Source of the DNA: Actinomycetota bacterium
GTDB lineage: Bacteria > Actinomycetota > Actinomycetes > Streptosporangiales > Streptosporangiaceae
Assembly: GCA_019240215.1 (NCBI GenBank)
Contig: JAFAYQ010000069.1
Location: forward strand, 1 to 64,000
DNA length: 64,000 nt
Direction of reading: 5' to 3'
Shown here one piece after another: positions 58,443 through 64,000 of this stretch. Each line of letters opens with the position of its first letter. Position 1 is the first letter of the stretch. The position numbers and the translations under genes are program-made. Below the pieces are notes generated by a model, which saw only the letters and a list, made by a program, of their open reading frames with translations, made no database searches and was not told the DNA's origin.

Positions 58443-58877
58443 ATGAATGTCGCCGCCCTGTTCGCCTGGGTGCTCACGGTCTTCGGCGGGCTGATCCTGC
58501 TGATGATCTGGATCATCGAGTACGACCGCGAGTTCCAGACCACGGTGGCGACCCGGCTGCCGGTGCCGGTCATCTCCGGGCACGCGCTGCTGGGGCTGGT
58601 CGGCCTGGCCATCTGGTTCGTCTACATCCTGGTCGATCAGGACCGGCTGGCCTGGGTCTCGATCGCCATCCTGGCGGTGGTCGCGATCCTCGGGCTGACG
58701 ATGGCGGCCCGCTGGCTGGGCGTGTACCGGCGGTTCGCCAAGCCGGGCCCGTCGCTGGCCGGCAAGAAGACGGTGCCGCCGGAACGGAACTTCCCGCTGC
58801 CGGTCGTCGTCGGCCACGGCCTCCTCGCCATCGTCACGATCGTGCTGGTGGTCATGACCACGCTGGGGTCGAGCTGA
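58443..58877 (+). CDS. four-helix membrane protein
   Basis: 144 residues; AAGGAGG is 12 bp upstream of the ATG at 58443 (an ATG at 58431 directly abuts it). Four hydrophobic segments: MNVAALFAWVLTVFGGLILL, GHALLGLVGLAIWFVYILVD, AILAVVAILGLTMAARWLGV and VVGHGLLAIVTIVLVVMTTL. Charged loop before helix four. No family named. Ends at a strong terminator. Confidence 0.8.
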   Translation: MNVAALFAWVLTVFGGLILLMIWIIEYDREFQTTVATRLPVPVISGHALLGLVGLAIWFVYILVDQDRLAWVSIAILAVVAILGLTMAARWLGVYRRFAKPGPSLAGKKTVPPERNFPLPVVVGHGLLAIVTIVLVVMTTLGSS

Positions 58878-58880
58878 ACG

Positions 58881-58915
58881 CCGGTCTCTGCTGGGCCGGG
58901 GCCAGCAGAGACCGG
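58881..58915 (+). terminator. terminator after the membrane protein gene
   Basis: Perfect 14-bp stem CCGGTCTCTGCTGG/CCAGCAGAGACCGG (58881-58894, 58902-58915), 7-nt loop, 3 bp after the stop codon. Confidence 0.9.
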
Positions 58916-58947
58916 GCCGGCCGGCCCGGGTCCCCAATCACTGCTAT

Positions 58948-58963
58948 TACTCAAATTTGAGTA
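58948..58963 (+). promoter_or_regulatory. PadR operator
   Basis: TACTCAAATTTGAGTA, 16-bp perfect palindrome, 19 bp before the PadR start. Shares the CAAATTTG core with the palindrome at 40859-40878. Confidence 0.85.
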
Positions 58964-58982
58964 GTCGTGTTTTACTAGTGCG

Positions 58983-59582
58983 ATGAATCCCACCAGGCTG
59001 TTCGTGCTGGGTGCGCTGGCCCGGCACGGGCCGATGTACGGGCACCAGATCCGGCGGGACGCCCGGATGGACCGGGCCGACCTGTGGTCCGATGTCCGGC
59101 CCGGTTCGCTGTACGGGGCGCTGCACCGGCTGGCGGCCGAGGGGCTGATCGAGCCGGTGCGGACCGAGCAGGCCGGCCACCGGCCGGCCAGGACCGTGTA
59201 CGCGATCACCACCGAGGGCCGGCGTGAGCTGCGCACGTTGCGGGCCGAGGCACTCAGTGAGGTCGGGCGGCGGCCCGACCCGGTCGACCTGGCCCTGGTC
59301 ATGAGCGGCGACCTGGACGAGGACGTGCTGCGCGGCTACATCGAGGACCGGATCCGGGCGCTGGAGGCGCAGGCGGCCCGGCACATCCGGCCGGGCGAGC
59401 GGGCCTGGCCCGGCCAGACCGCCGCCGACGACCTGGTCGTCGAGCACGCCCGGCTGCGGATCGACGCCGAACTGGCCTGGCACCGGCTGGTGCTGGACCG
59501 GGCGGGCAAGCTGGCGGCGGCCGGGCCGGCCGCTGGGCCGGGGCGCGGGGTCGCCGGGGCCGGGCGGGGGGCGGCGTCGTGA
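58983..59582 (+). CDS. PadR-family regulator
   Basis: 199 residues. N-terminal PadR HTH: LFVLGALARHGPMYGHQIRR, then VRPGSLYGALHRLAAEGLIE and VYAITTEGRRELRTLRAEAL. The C-terminal helical domain mediates dimerisation; the last 30 residues are Ala/Gly-rich. The following deformylase gene starts inside its stop (GTGA), so both are made from one transcript controlled by the palindrome. Confidence 0.92.
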   Translation: MNPTRLFVLGALARHGPMYGHQIRRDARMDRADLWSDVRPGSLYGALHRLAAEGLIEPVRTEQAGHRPARTVYAITTEGRRELRTLRAEALSEVGRRPDPVDLALVMSGDLDEDVLRGYIEDRIRALEAQAARHIRPGERAWPGQTAADDLVVEHARLRIDAELAWHRLVLDRAGKLAAAGPAAGPGRGVAGAGRGAAS

Positions 59583-60079
59583 CCGTCCGGCCGATCCGGC
59601 GGCTGGGCGACCCGGTCCTCCGCACGGCCTGTGACCCGGTGACCGACTTCGGCCCCGCCCTCGCCCGGCTGGTGGACGACCTGATGGACACGGTCCACGA
59701 ACCGGGTCGGGCCGGGCTGGCCGCCAACCAGATCGGGGCCGGCCTGGCCGTGTTCGCCTACAACGTCGACGGCATGCTCGGCTACGTGATCAACCCGGTC
59801 GTGGCCGCCACCAGCGGCGAGCAGGAAGGCCTGGAAGCCTGCCTGAGCATCCCCGGCATCGGCGCGGTCCGGCGGCGGGCCGCCCGCGTCACCGTCACCG
59901 GCGTCGACCTGGACGGCCGCCCGGTCACCGTCAGCGGCGGCGGTGAGCTGGCCCGCTGCCTGCAGCACGAGACCGACCACCTGCGCGGCGAGCTGTTCAT
60001 CGACGGGCTCGACCGCGCCGAACGGGCCGAGGTCCGGCGCACGCTGCGCCAGCAGGCGACCACGCTGGGCGGCCGGTGA
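59579..60079 (+). CDS. def: peptide deformylase
   Basis: 166 residues, GTG start. Three family motifs: RAGLAANQIGAGLAVF (motif 1), EACLSIPG with metal ligand Cys88 (motif 2, Ala where most enzymes have Gly: EGCLS), and QHETDHLRGELFID with His130 and His134 and catalytic Glu131 (motif 3). Removes the N-formyl group from nascent proteins. As it is cotranscribed with a PadR regulator rather than with fmt, it is probably a second, inducible copy. Confidence 0.93.
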   Translation: MTVRPIRRLGDPVLRTACDPVTDFGPALARLVDDLMDTVHEPGRAGLAANQIGAGLAVFAYNVDGMLGYVINPVVAATSGEQEGLEACLSIPGIGAVRRRAARVTVTGVDLDGRPVTVSGGGELARCLQHETDHLRGELFIDGLDRAERAEVRRTLRQQATTLGGR

Positions 60080-60144
60080 CCGGGCGGCGGCCCGGGCCCC
60101 CGGGGAGCCGGTGACCGGGCGGCGGCCCGGGCCCCCGGGGAGCC
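60075..60144. repeat. 35-bp perfect tandem duplication at the end of def
   Basis: Two identical 35-bp units (60075-60109 and 60110-60144); the first contains the def stop codon. Each holds a CCCGGGCCCCCGGGG self-complementary core, so the duplication doubles a terminator-like hairpin. Confidence 0.88.
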
Positions 60145-60257
60145 GGAACCCGGCGGGCGGGCGCGAGACCCTCAGAGCCGGGCCCGGGTGAGCGGGCGCC
60201 TGGACCCCGCGCGCCGGCGCGCCCTCTGCACCCGGGCCGTCCGCCCGCTGGCCACCT

Positions 60258-60281
60258 TTTCAGATTTTTCCGAAACGGAAA
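60258..60281 (+). promoter_or_regulatory. TetR operator (shared motif, copy 1)
   Basis: TTTCAGATTTTTCCGAAACG at 60258-60277 continues into GAAA, giving the palindrome TTTCCGAAACGGAAA (60267-60281). The same 20 bases recur at 62963-62982. Located 38 bp before the TetR start. Confidence 0.85.
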
Positions 60282-60318
60282 CTTTGCAATTTCGGCAAGT
60301 TTGATTTACGGTGGCGGT

Positions 60319-60930
60319 ATGAAGGTCAGCGAGGAGGCGCCGCTCGGTTTGCGCGAGCGGAAGAAGCTGCAGACGCGCAGCGCGCTGAGCTGGGCGGTGA
60401 TCCGGCTGAGCGTGGAGCACGGCTGGGCCAACGTCACCGTCGAGGACGCCGCGGCGGCCGCCAACGTCTCCGAGCGGACGTTCCGCAACTATTTTTCCAG
60501 CAAGGCCGAGGCGGTCGCCGCCCGGCACCTGGACCGGATGCTGCTGGTCGCCGTCGAGCTGCAGGGCCGCCCGGCGGGCGAGCCGCTGTGGGACGCGATC
60601 ACCGGCGCGGTGCTGAGCCAGTTCGCCGGGGGCGAGCCCCGTGGGCACGAGTGGACCGACGCGATCCAGCTCATGCTGACCGAGCCCGACGTGGCGGGCG
60701 AGGTGCTCAGGGCGAACGCGACCGCCCAGCGCGACCTGGGCGTCGCCATCGCCAGGCGCACCGGCACCGATCCGGCCCACGACCTCTATCCGTCCCTGGT
60801 GGCGGCCACGACCAACGCCGCCATCACCACCGTCATGGACCACTGGCTGCGGGCCGACCCGCCGGTCGCGATCGAGGCGCTGATGCGCGACGCGTTCGGC
60901 CAGCTGCAGGCGGGACTGCCGGTCCCGTAA
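60319..60930 (+). CDS. TetR-family regulator
   Basis: 203 residues from the ATG at 60319. HTH: VIRLSVEHGWANVTVEDAAA then AANVSERTFRNYFSSKAEAV; C-terminal TetR_C_17-like domain. Followed 71 bp later by the FAD monooxygenase gene. Its own promoter and that of the divergent-side gene ending at 62952 carry an identical 20-bp sequence, defining a small regulon. Confidence 0.92.
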   Translation: MKVSEEAPLGLRERKKLQTRSALSWAVIRLSVEHGWANVTVEDAAAAANVSERTFRNYFSSKAEAVAARHLDRMLLVAVELQGRPAGEPLWDAITGAVLSQFAGGEPRGHEWTDAIQLMLTEPDVAGEVLRANATAQRDLGVAIARRTGTDPAHDLYPSLVAATTNAAITTVMDHWLRADPPVAIEALMRDAFGQLQAGLPVP

Positions 60931-61001
60931 GGATTCCCGCCGCCTGAGCCCGGACCATCGACGGGCCAGTTCGTCATGCCCGAAAGGGAAGAGGCACTGT
61001 C

Positions 61002-62528
61002 ATGGACGTCGTCATCGCCGGCGCGGGCCCCAACGGGCTGATGCTGGCCTGCGAGCTGAGCCTGGCCGGGGTCCGGCCGGTCGTGCTCGAGCGGTCCGCC
61101 GAGATCACCCCCGAGCCGCGCGCGAACGGCCTGGTCGGCCAAGTGGTGCGGATGCTCGACCGGCGCGGCCTGTACCAGCGGATCACCGGCACCGGCCAGC
61201 CGCCCGCGCCCGCCCCCAGCTGGATGTTCGCGGCCATGCCGCTCGACCTGACCGGGCTGGCCGGCAACCCGGTCTACGTGCTGCCGGTCCCCCAGGCCCG
61301 GCTCACCCAGATCCTGGCCGAGCGCGCGGCCGAGCTCGGCGTCGAGGTCCGGCGCGGGCACGAGCTGGCCGACCTCAGCCAGGACGGCGAGACGGTCACC
61401 GCCACCATCGACGGGCCGGACGGCCGGTACCAGCTGCGGACCCGGTACCTGGTCGGCGCGGACGGCGGGCACAGCGTCACCCGCAAGCGGCTGGGCATCG
61501 GGTTCCCCGGCGTGAACAGGGACAACTCGGTCAGCCGGAGCGTGAACGCCAGGCCCCCGGCCGAGTGGATCGACCCGGCCAGCGGGGCCCTGAACGTCCC
61601 CGGCTACGGGATGATCGCGCCGCTCCGGCACCACCGGACCGAGACCGGGATGTTCGTGTGGGCGCCGTTCCCGGGGCGGCCGCCGATGCTGCACACGACC
61701 GAGACCGGGGTGCCCGGCGACACCGGGCTCGACCAGGACAAGCCGCTGACCCTGGCCGAGATGGAGGAGAGCATCCAGCGGGTGCTCGGGGTCCGCGTCC
61801 CGCTCACCCCGGCCGGCGGCGGGCCGCAGCTGATGCGGCGGCTGATCGGCACCAACACCCGGCTGGCGGAGCGTTACCGCGACCGGCGGGTGCTGCTGGC
61901 CGGCGACGCCGCCCACGTACATTCGGCGACCGGCGGGCCCGGGCTCAACCTGGGGCTGCAGGACACGATCAACCTGGGCTGGAAGCTGGGCGCGGTGGCG
62001 GCCGGCCGGGCTCCCGAACGCCTGCTCGACACCTACGAGACCGAGCGGCGGCCGGTCGGCGAACGGGTGATCATGCAGACCCAGGCCCAGGCGGCCCTGA
62101 CCGCGCCCGGGCCCGACGTCACCGCGCTGCGTGAGCTGTTCGCCGAGCTGCTGGCCGACCCGGCCAATGTCCGGCACATCGCGGCGACGCTGGCGGGGAG
62201 TGATGTCCGCTACGAAAGCGGGGGCCATCCGCTGGTGGGGCGGTTCGCGCCGGACCTGGAGCTGCGCATCGACGGCGGGCCGGTGCGGCTGGCCGAGCTG
62301 ACCTGGGACGGGCAGCCGCTGCTGGTCGACCTGACCGGGGCGGGCCTTTCGGTCGACGGGCCGTGGCGGTACGTGCGGGCGGGGCTGGCTGGGGGGGCGG
62401 CGCCGGATGGGGTGACCGCGCTGCTGCTGCGGCCGGACACCTACGTGGCCTGGGCGACGTCGGCGGCGGAGCCGGACGCCGATGAGCTGGCCGGGCTGCG
62501 GGCGGCCGGGGAACGCTGGTTCGGCTGA
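61002..62528 (+). CDS. FAD-dependent aromatic hydroxylase (PheA/TfdB, polyketide-hydroxylase-like)
   Basis: 508 residues. FAD motifs: VVIAGAGPNGLMLACELSLA (GxGxxG), YLVGADGGHSVTRKRLGI (DG) and RVLLAGDAAHVHSATGGPGL (GD); thioredoxin-like C-terminal domain from about residue 400. Typical of class A monooxygenases acting on phenols or polycyclic antibiotics, including rifampicin monooxygenase. Paired with a TetR, so it may be an inducible antibiotic- or phenol-modifying enzyme. Confidence 0.9.
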   Translation: MDVVIAGAGPNGLMLACELSLAGVRPVVLERSAEITPEPRANGLVGQVVRMLDRRGLYQRITGTGQPPAPAPSWMFAAMPLDLTGLAGNPVYVLPVPQARLTQILAERAAELGVEVRRGHELADLSQDGETVTATIDGPDGRYQLRTRYLVGADGGHSVTRKRLGIGFPGVNRDNSVSRSVNARPPAEWIDPASGALNVPGYGMIAPLRHHRTETGMFVWAPFPGRPPMLHTTETGVPGDTGLDQDKPLTLAEMEESIQRVLGVRVPLTPAGGGPQLMRRLIGTNTRLAERYRDRRVLLAGDAAHVHSATGGPGLNLGLQDTINLGWKLGAVAAGRAPERLLDTYETERRPVGERVIMQTQAQAALTAPGPDVTALRELFAELLADPANVRHIAATLAGSDVRYESGGHPLVGRFAPDLELRIDGGPVRLAELTWDGQPLLVDLTGAGLSVDGPWRYVRAGLAGGAAPDGVTALLLRPDTYVAWATSAAEPDADELAGLRAAGERWFG

Positions 62529-62556
62529 CCGGTGGCCGGGCCGGGACCGGTGGTGG

Positions 62557-62952
62557 TCATCGTCGTGGCCCGCCGGTCACCGGCGCCTTCATCTGGTCCC
62601 AGGTCATCGGCAGGTCGGCGCCGTCCACGGGGAAGAACTCGAACCTGGTCGGGCCCATCAGCGGCTGCAGCCGCCGGGTGATGGCCAGGTGCGGGTCGGA
62701 CCGGGCGAACGCGTCCAGGCTGGCCTGGTCGGCCCAGACCGAGAACGTCCAGAACGTCTTGCGGCCGACCTCGGCGTCGAGCGCGTAGCCGGCCAGGCCG
62801 TCGGCGGCGGCCAGCTGGCGGCGGATGGCCATCGCGTCGCGCAGGAAACCGGGGACCGAACGGTGGCGCTGCAGCGGCAGCCGCGAGGCCATGGCCAGGT
62901 AACGGCGGCCCGGCTCGATCGGCTGCCGGGTGGTCCAGGGCAAGGCGGGCAT
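62557..62952 (-). CDS. dimeric alpha-beta barrel protein (DUF3291/antibiotic-monooxygenase-like)
   Basis: 131 residues. Pattern RYLAMASRLPLQRHRSVPGF, then GLAGYALDAEVGRKTFWTFS and VWADQASLDAFARSDPHLAI, as in small ferredoxin-like-fold monooxygenase/DUF3291 proteins. Converges with the FAD monooxygenase (28 bp between stops) and its promoter has the shared TetR motif, so it probably acts with it. Confidence 0.82.
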   Translation of the reverse strand: MPALPWTTRQPIEPGRRYLAMASRLPLQRHRSVPGFLRDAMAIRRQLAAADGLAGYALDAEVGRKTFWTFSVWADQASLDAFARSDPHLAITRRLQPLMGPTRFEFFPVDGADLPMTWDQMKAPVTGGPRR

Positions 62953-62962
62953 GTGCGGCCCC

Positions 62963-63031
62963 TTTCAGATTTTTCCGAAACGCTCTCGGAACGCTCGATC
63001 TAACCATTGGAAAGATAGTCTTACCAGTGGT
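62963..63031. promoter_or_regulatory. divergent regulatory region: shared TetR motif copy 2 and a 29-bp palindrome
   Basis: 62963-62982 is identical to 60258-60277 and lies 10 bp upstream of the leftward gene start. 63003-63031 is an interrupted palindrome of form ACCAnTGGnAAGA-3-TCTTnCCAnTGGT just ahead of the rightward TetR gene (24 bp), probably that TetR's own operator. Confidence 0.85.
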
Positions 63032-63054
63032 CAGATGCAACCTAGTATTGAGGG

Positions 63055-63651
63055 GTGCCTGCCGCTGCTGCTCGTCCGTACCACCACGGTGACCTGCGCC
63101 GGGCCCTGTTGCGGGCGGCGGTGGAGACGATCGGGGACGGCGGCCCGGCCGCGATGAGCCTGCGCGCGGTGGCCCGCCGGGCCGGGGTCAGCCACGCGGC
63201 CGCCGCCTACCACTTCGGGGACAAGGCCGGGCTGCTGACCGCGGTCGCGATCGAGGGCTACCAGCTCCTGGCCGGTGAACTGGAGCAGGCCTGGGCCACC
63301 CATCAGGCCTACGCCGAGGTCGGCGTGGCCTACGTGCGGTTCGCGGTCCGGCACCGGGCCCACTTCGAGGTCATGTATCAGCCGGAGCTGTACCGGGCCG
63401 ACGACCCGGAGGTGCTGGCGGCCCGGGCGGCCACCGCGGTCCGGCTGTACGGCACCGCCCGCCCCGACCCCGGCCAGCTGGCGGTCGGGACCGCGGCCTG
63501 GTCGCTGATGCACGGGCTGGCCATGCTGTGGCTCGACGGCAACCTGCCGCCGCAGGTCGGCTCCGACCCGGAGGCGGTGGCGCGGACGATCGCGGGCTAC
63601 CTGGAGGTGCCGCCGGAATTGCGCGGGCGGGACATCAGGCGCGGGCGGTGA
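63055..63651 (+). CDS. TetR-family regulator
   Basis: 198 residues, GTG start. HTH: YHHGDLRRALLRAAVETIGD, then MSLRAVARRAGVSHAAAAYH and FGDKAGLLTAVAIEGYQLLA; C-terminal WHG domain VAYVRFAVRHRAHFEVMYQP. Divergent from the 62952 gene. No exporter is adjacent. Confidence 0.92.
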   Translation: MPAAAARPYHHGDLRRALLRAAVETIGDGGPAAMSLRAVARRAGVSHAAAAYHFGDKAGLLTAVAIEGYQLLAGELEQAWATHQAYAEVGVAYVRFAVRHRAHFEVMYQPELYRADDPEVLAARAATAVRLYGTARPDPGQLAVGTAAWSLMHGLAMLWLDGNLPPQVGSDPEAVARTIAGYLEVPPELRGRDIRRGR

Positions 63652-63776
63652 CGGCCCAGGCGGTGGCGGCGATCTCGGCCGGGGCGGCCGGGCGGCCGGG
63701 GCTGGCCGAGCGGCCCAGGTTGGCCGGGCTGGCGGCCAGCAGGCGCCGGGCCTGGTCGCGGAGCGCGGCCTGGTGT
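63635..63776 (-). pseudogene. C-terminal fragment of an unidentified gene
   Basis: One minus-strand frame has almost exclusively G/C third positions and reads SHQAALRDQARRLLAASPAN then GRSASPGRPAAPAEIAATAW AVTARA-stop (TGA at 63635). It has no start; to its right the sequence switches to a plus-strand TPR remnant. It overlaps the TetR end by 17 bp tail to tail. I infer a broken gene. Confidence 0.4.
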
Positions 63777-63838
63777 GAGGCGGCCCTGGGACCCGACCAC
63801 CCACCACGGCCACTCAGCTGAACAACCTCGGAGCCAGC
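63777..63838 (+). pseudogene. frameshifted TPR (kinesin-light-chain type) remnant
   Basis: EAALGPDHP (63777-63803), then a frame change, then TATQLNNLGA (63806-63835). Joined, this is the very common TPR-12 motif E-A-x-L-G-P-D-H-P-x-T-A-T-x-L-N-N-L-G of NB-ARC/SARP-type signalling proteins. Only one repeat remains, so it is debris of a larger gene. Confidence 0.55.
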
Positions 63839-63870
63839 GATCCCAGTCGGCAGAAAGCTATGCTGAAACC

Positions 63871-64000
63871 ATGCCGGAACTGCCGCATACCCTGACTGCC
63901 GCGCTGCACCAGGAAGAAGACTGGTACATCGCGCAGTGCCTGGAGGTCGACGTGGCCAGCCAGGGCCACACGATCGACGAGGCGCTGGCGAACCTCGCTG
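63871..64000 (+). CDS. hicB: HicB-family antitoxin (N-terminal part)
   Basis: 43 codons run off the right edge: MPELPHTLTAALHQEEDWYI, AQCLEVDVASQGHTIDEALA. This is the partial RNase-H-like fold of HicB (strand with W-Y-I/V-A-x-C, then S-Q-G-x-T-x-x-E-A). In HicAB modules it neutralises the HicA mRNA-interferase. No hicA lies to the left, so it should be downstream outside the window or absent. Confidence 0.85.
   Translation, partial: MPELPHTLTAALHQEEDWYIAQCLEVDVASQGHTIDEALANLA

Noticed and set aside
1-64000. tRNA or rRNA genes, for instance as an integration site next to the recombinase
   Set aside because: I looked for T-arm GGTTCRA-type sequences and CCA-adjacent acceptor stems and saw none; a tRNAscan/Infernal run would settle this.

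Overview
The window is 64 kb of very GC-rich DNA with strong G/C third-position bias, frequent GTG/TTG starts, 4-bp start/stop overlaps and many TetR/MarR/LysR/PadR regulators. This indicates an actinomycete, probably a soil form of the Streptomyces/Streptosporangium/Actinomadura kind; genus cannot be fixed from the sequence. I see no tRNA, rRNA or CRISPR array.

Region 1 (1-10.9 kb) is accessory. It opens with the 5' end of a serine site-specific recombinase and a small partner gene, behind a 570-bp hairpin-rich non-coding stretch. A tightly overlapping leftward operon follows: two small orphans, an NMT1/SsuA-like substrate-binding lipoprotein with no permease or ATPase, two SAM methyltransferases, a small HTH protein and an orphan. 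It diverges from an XRE regulator (5290-6507). From 6.5 to 10.9 kb GC falls, codon usage is less biased, and one finds nested hairpins, a gene remnant, a membrane protein, Cys-rich small proteins, a HEPN-like protein and a truncated gene.

Region 2 (11-18 kb) holds a ROK regulator divergent from a DUF1479 (YbiU-like) oxygenase, an ankyrin protein, a nitronate monooxygenase, an Ogt-type DNA repair protein, a PPOX-fold protein and an MFS pump. Region 3 (18-30 kb) is a divergent catabolic cluster. Leftward are hyuA-hyuB, whose HyuB is fused to an acetone-carboxylase-gamma-like zinc domain. Rightward are an anthraniloyl-CoA-monooxygenase-like flavoprotein, an aryl-acid AMP ligase, a maleate-isomerase-family protein, TetR, a VOC protein, an 82-residue orphan and an alpha/beta hydrolase. 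Together they suggest carboxylation and/or CoA activation and hydroxylation of an aromatic substrate.

Region 4 (29.8-49 kb) is a series of regulator/efflux/enzyme modules with clear palindromic operators (two TetR-MFS pairs, ArsR-like/MFS, GbsR-like/hydrolase, LysR/NmrA), plus DUF72, an aldo/keto reductase, STAS, DUF4126-like and DUF3147 proteins and an IS21-type remnant. Region 5 (49-58.4 kb) carries a nine-gene leftward operon for phenol use: an orphan, multicomponent phenol hydroxylase subunits L-M-N-O-P, then catB-catA-catC of the ortho pathway, with a LysR gene upstream. Region 6 (58.4-64 kb) has a PadR gene coupled to a second-type peptide deformylase, a TetR/aromatic hydroxylase/monooxygenase module with a shared 20-bp operator, a further TetR, gene debris, and the start of a hicB antitoxin.

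A cross-cutting feature is in-frame minisatellites (18- and 27-bp units) inside at least five unrelated genes, with further tandem duplications between genes.
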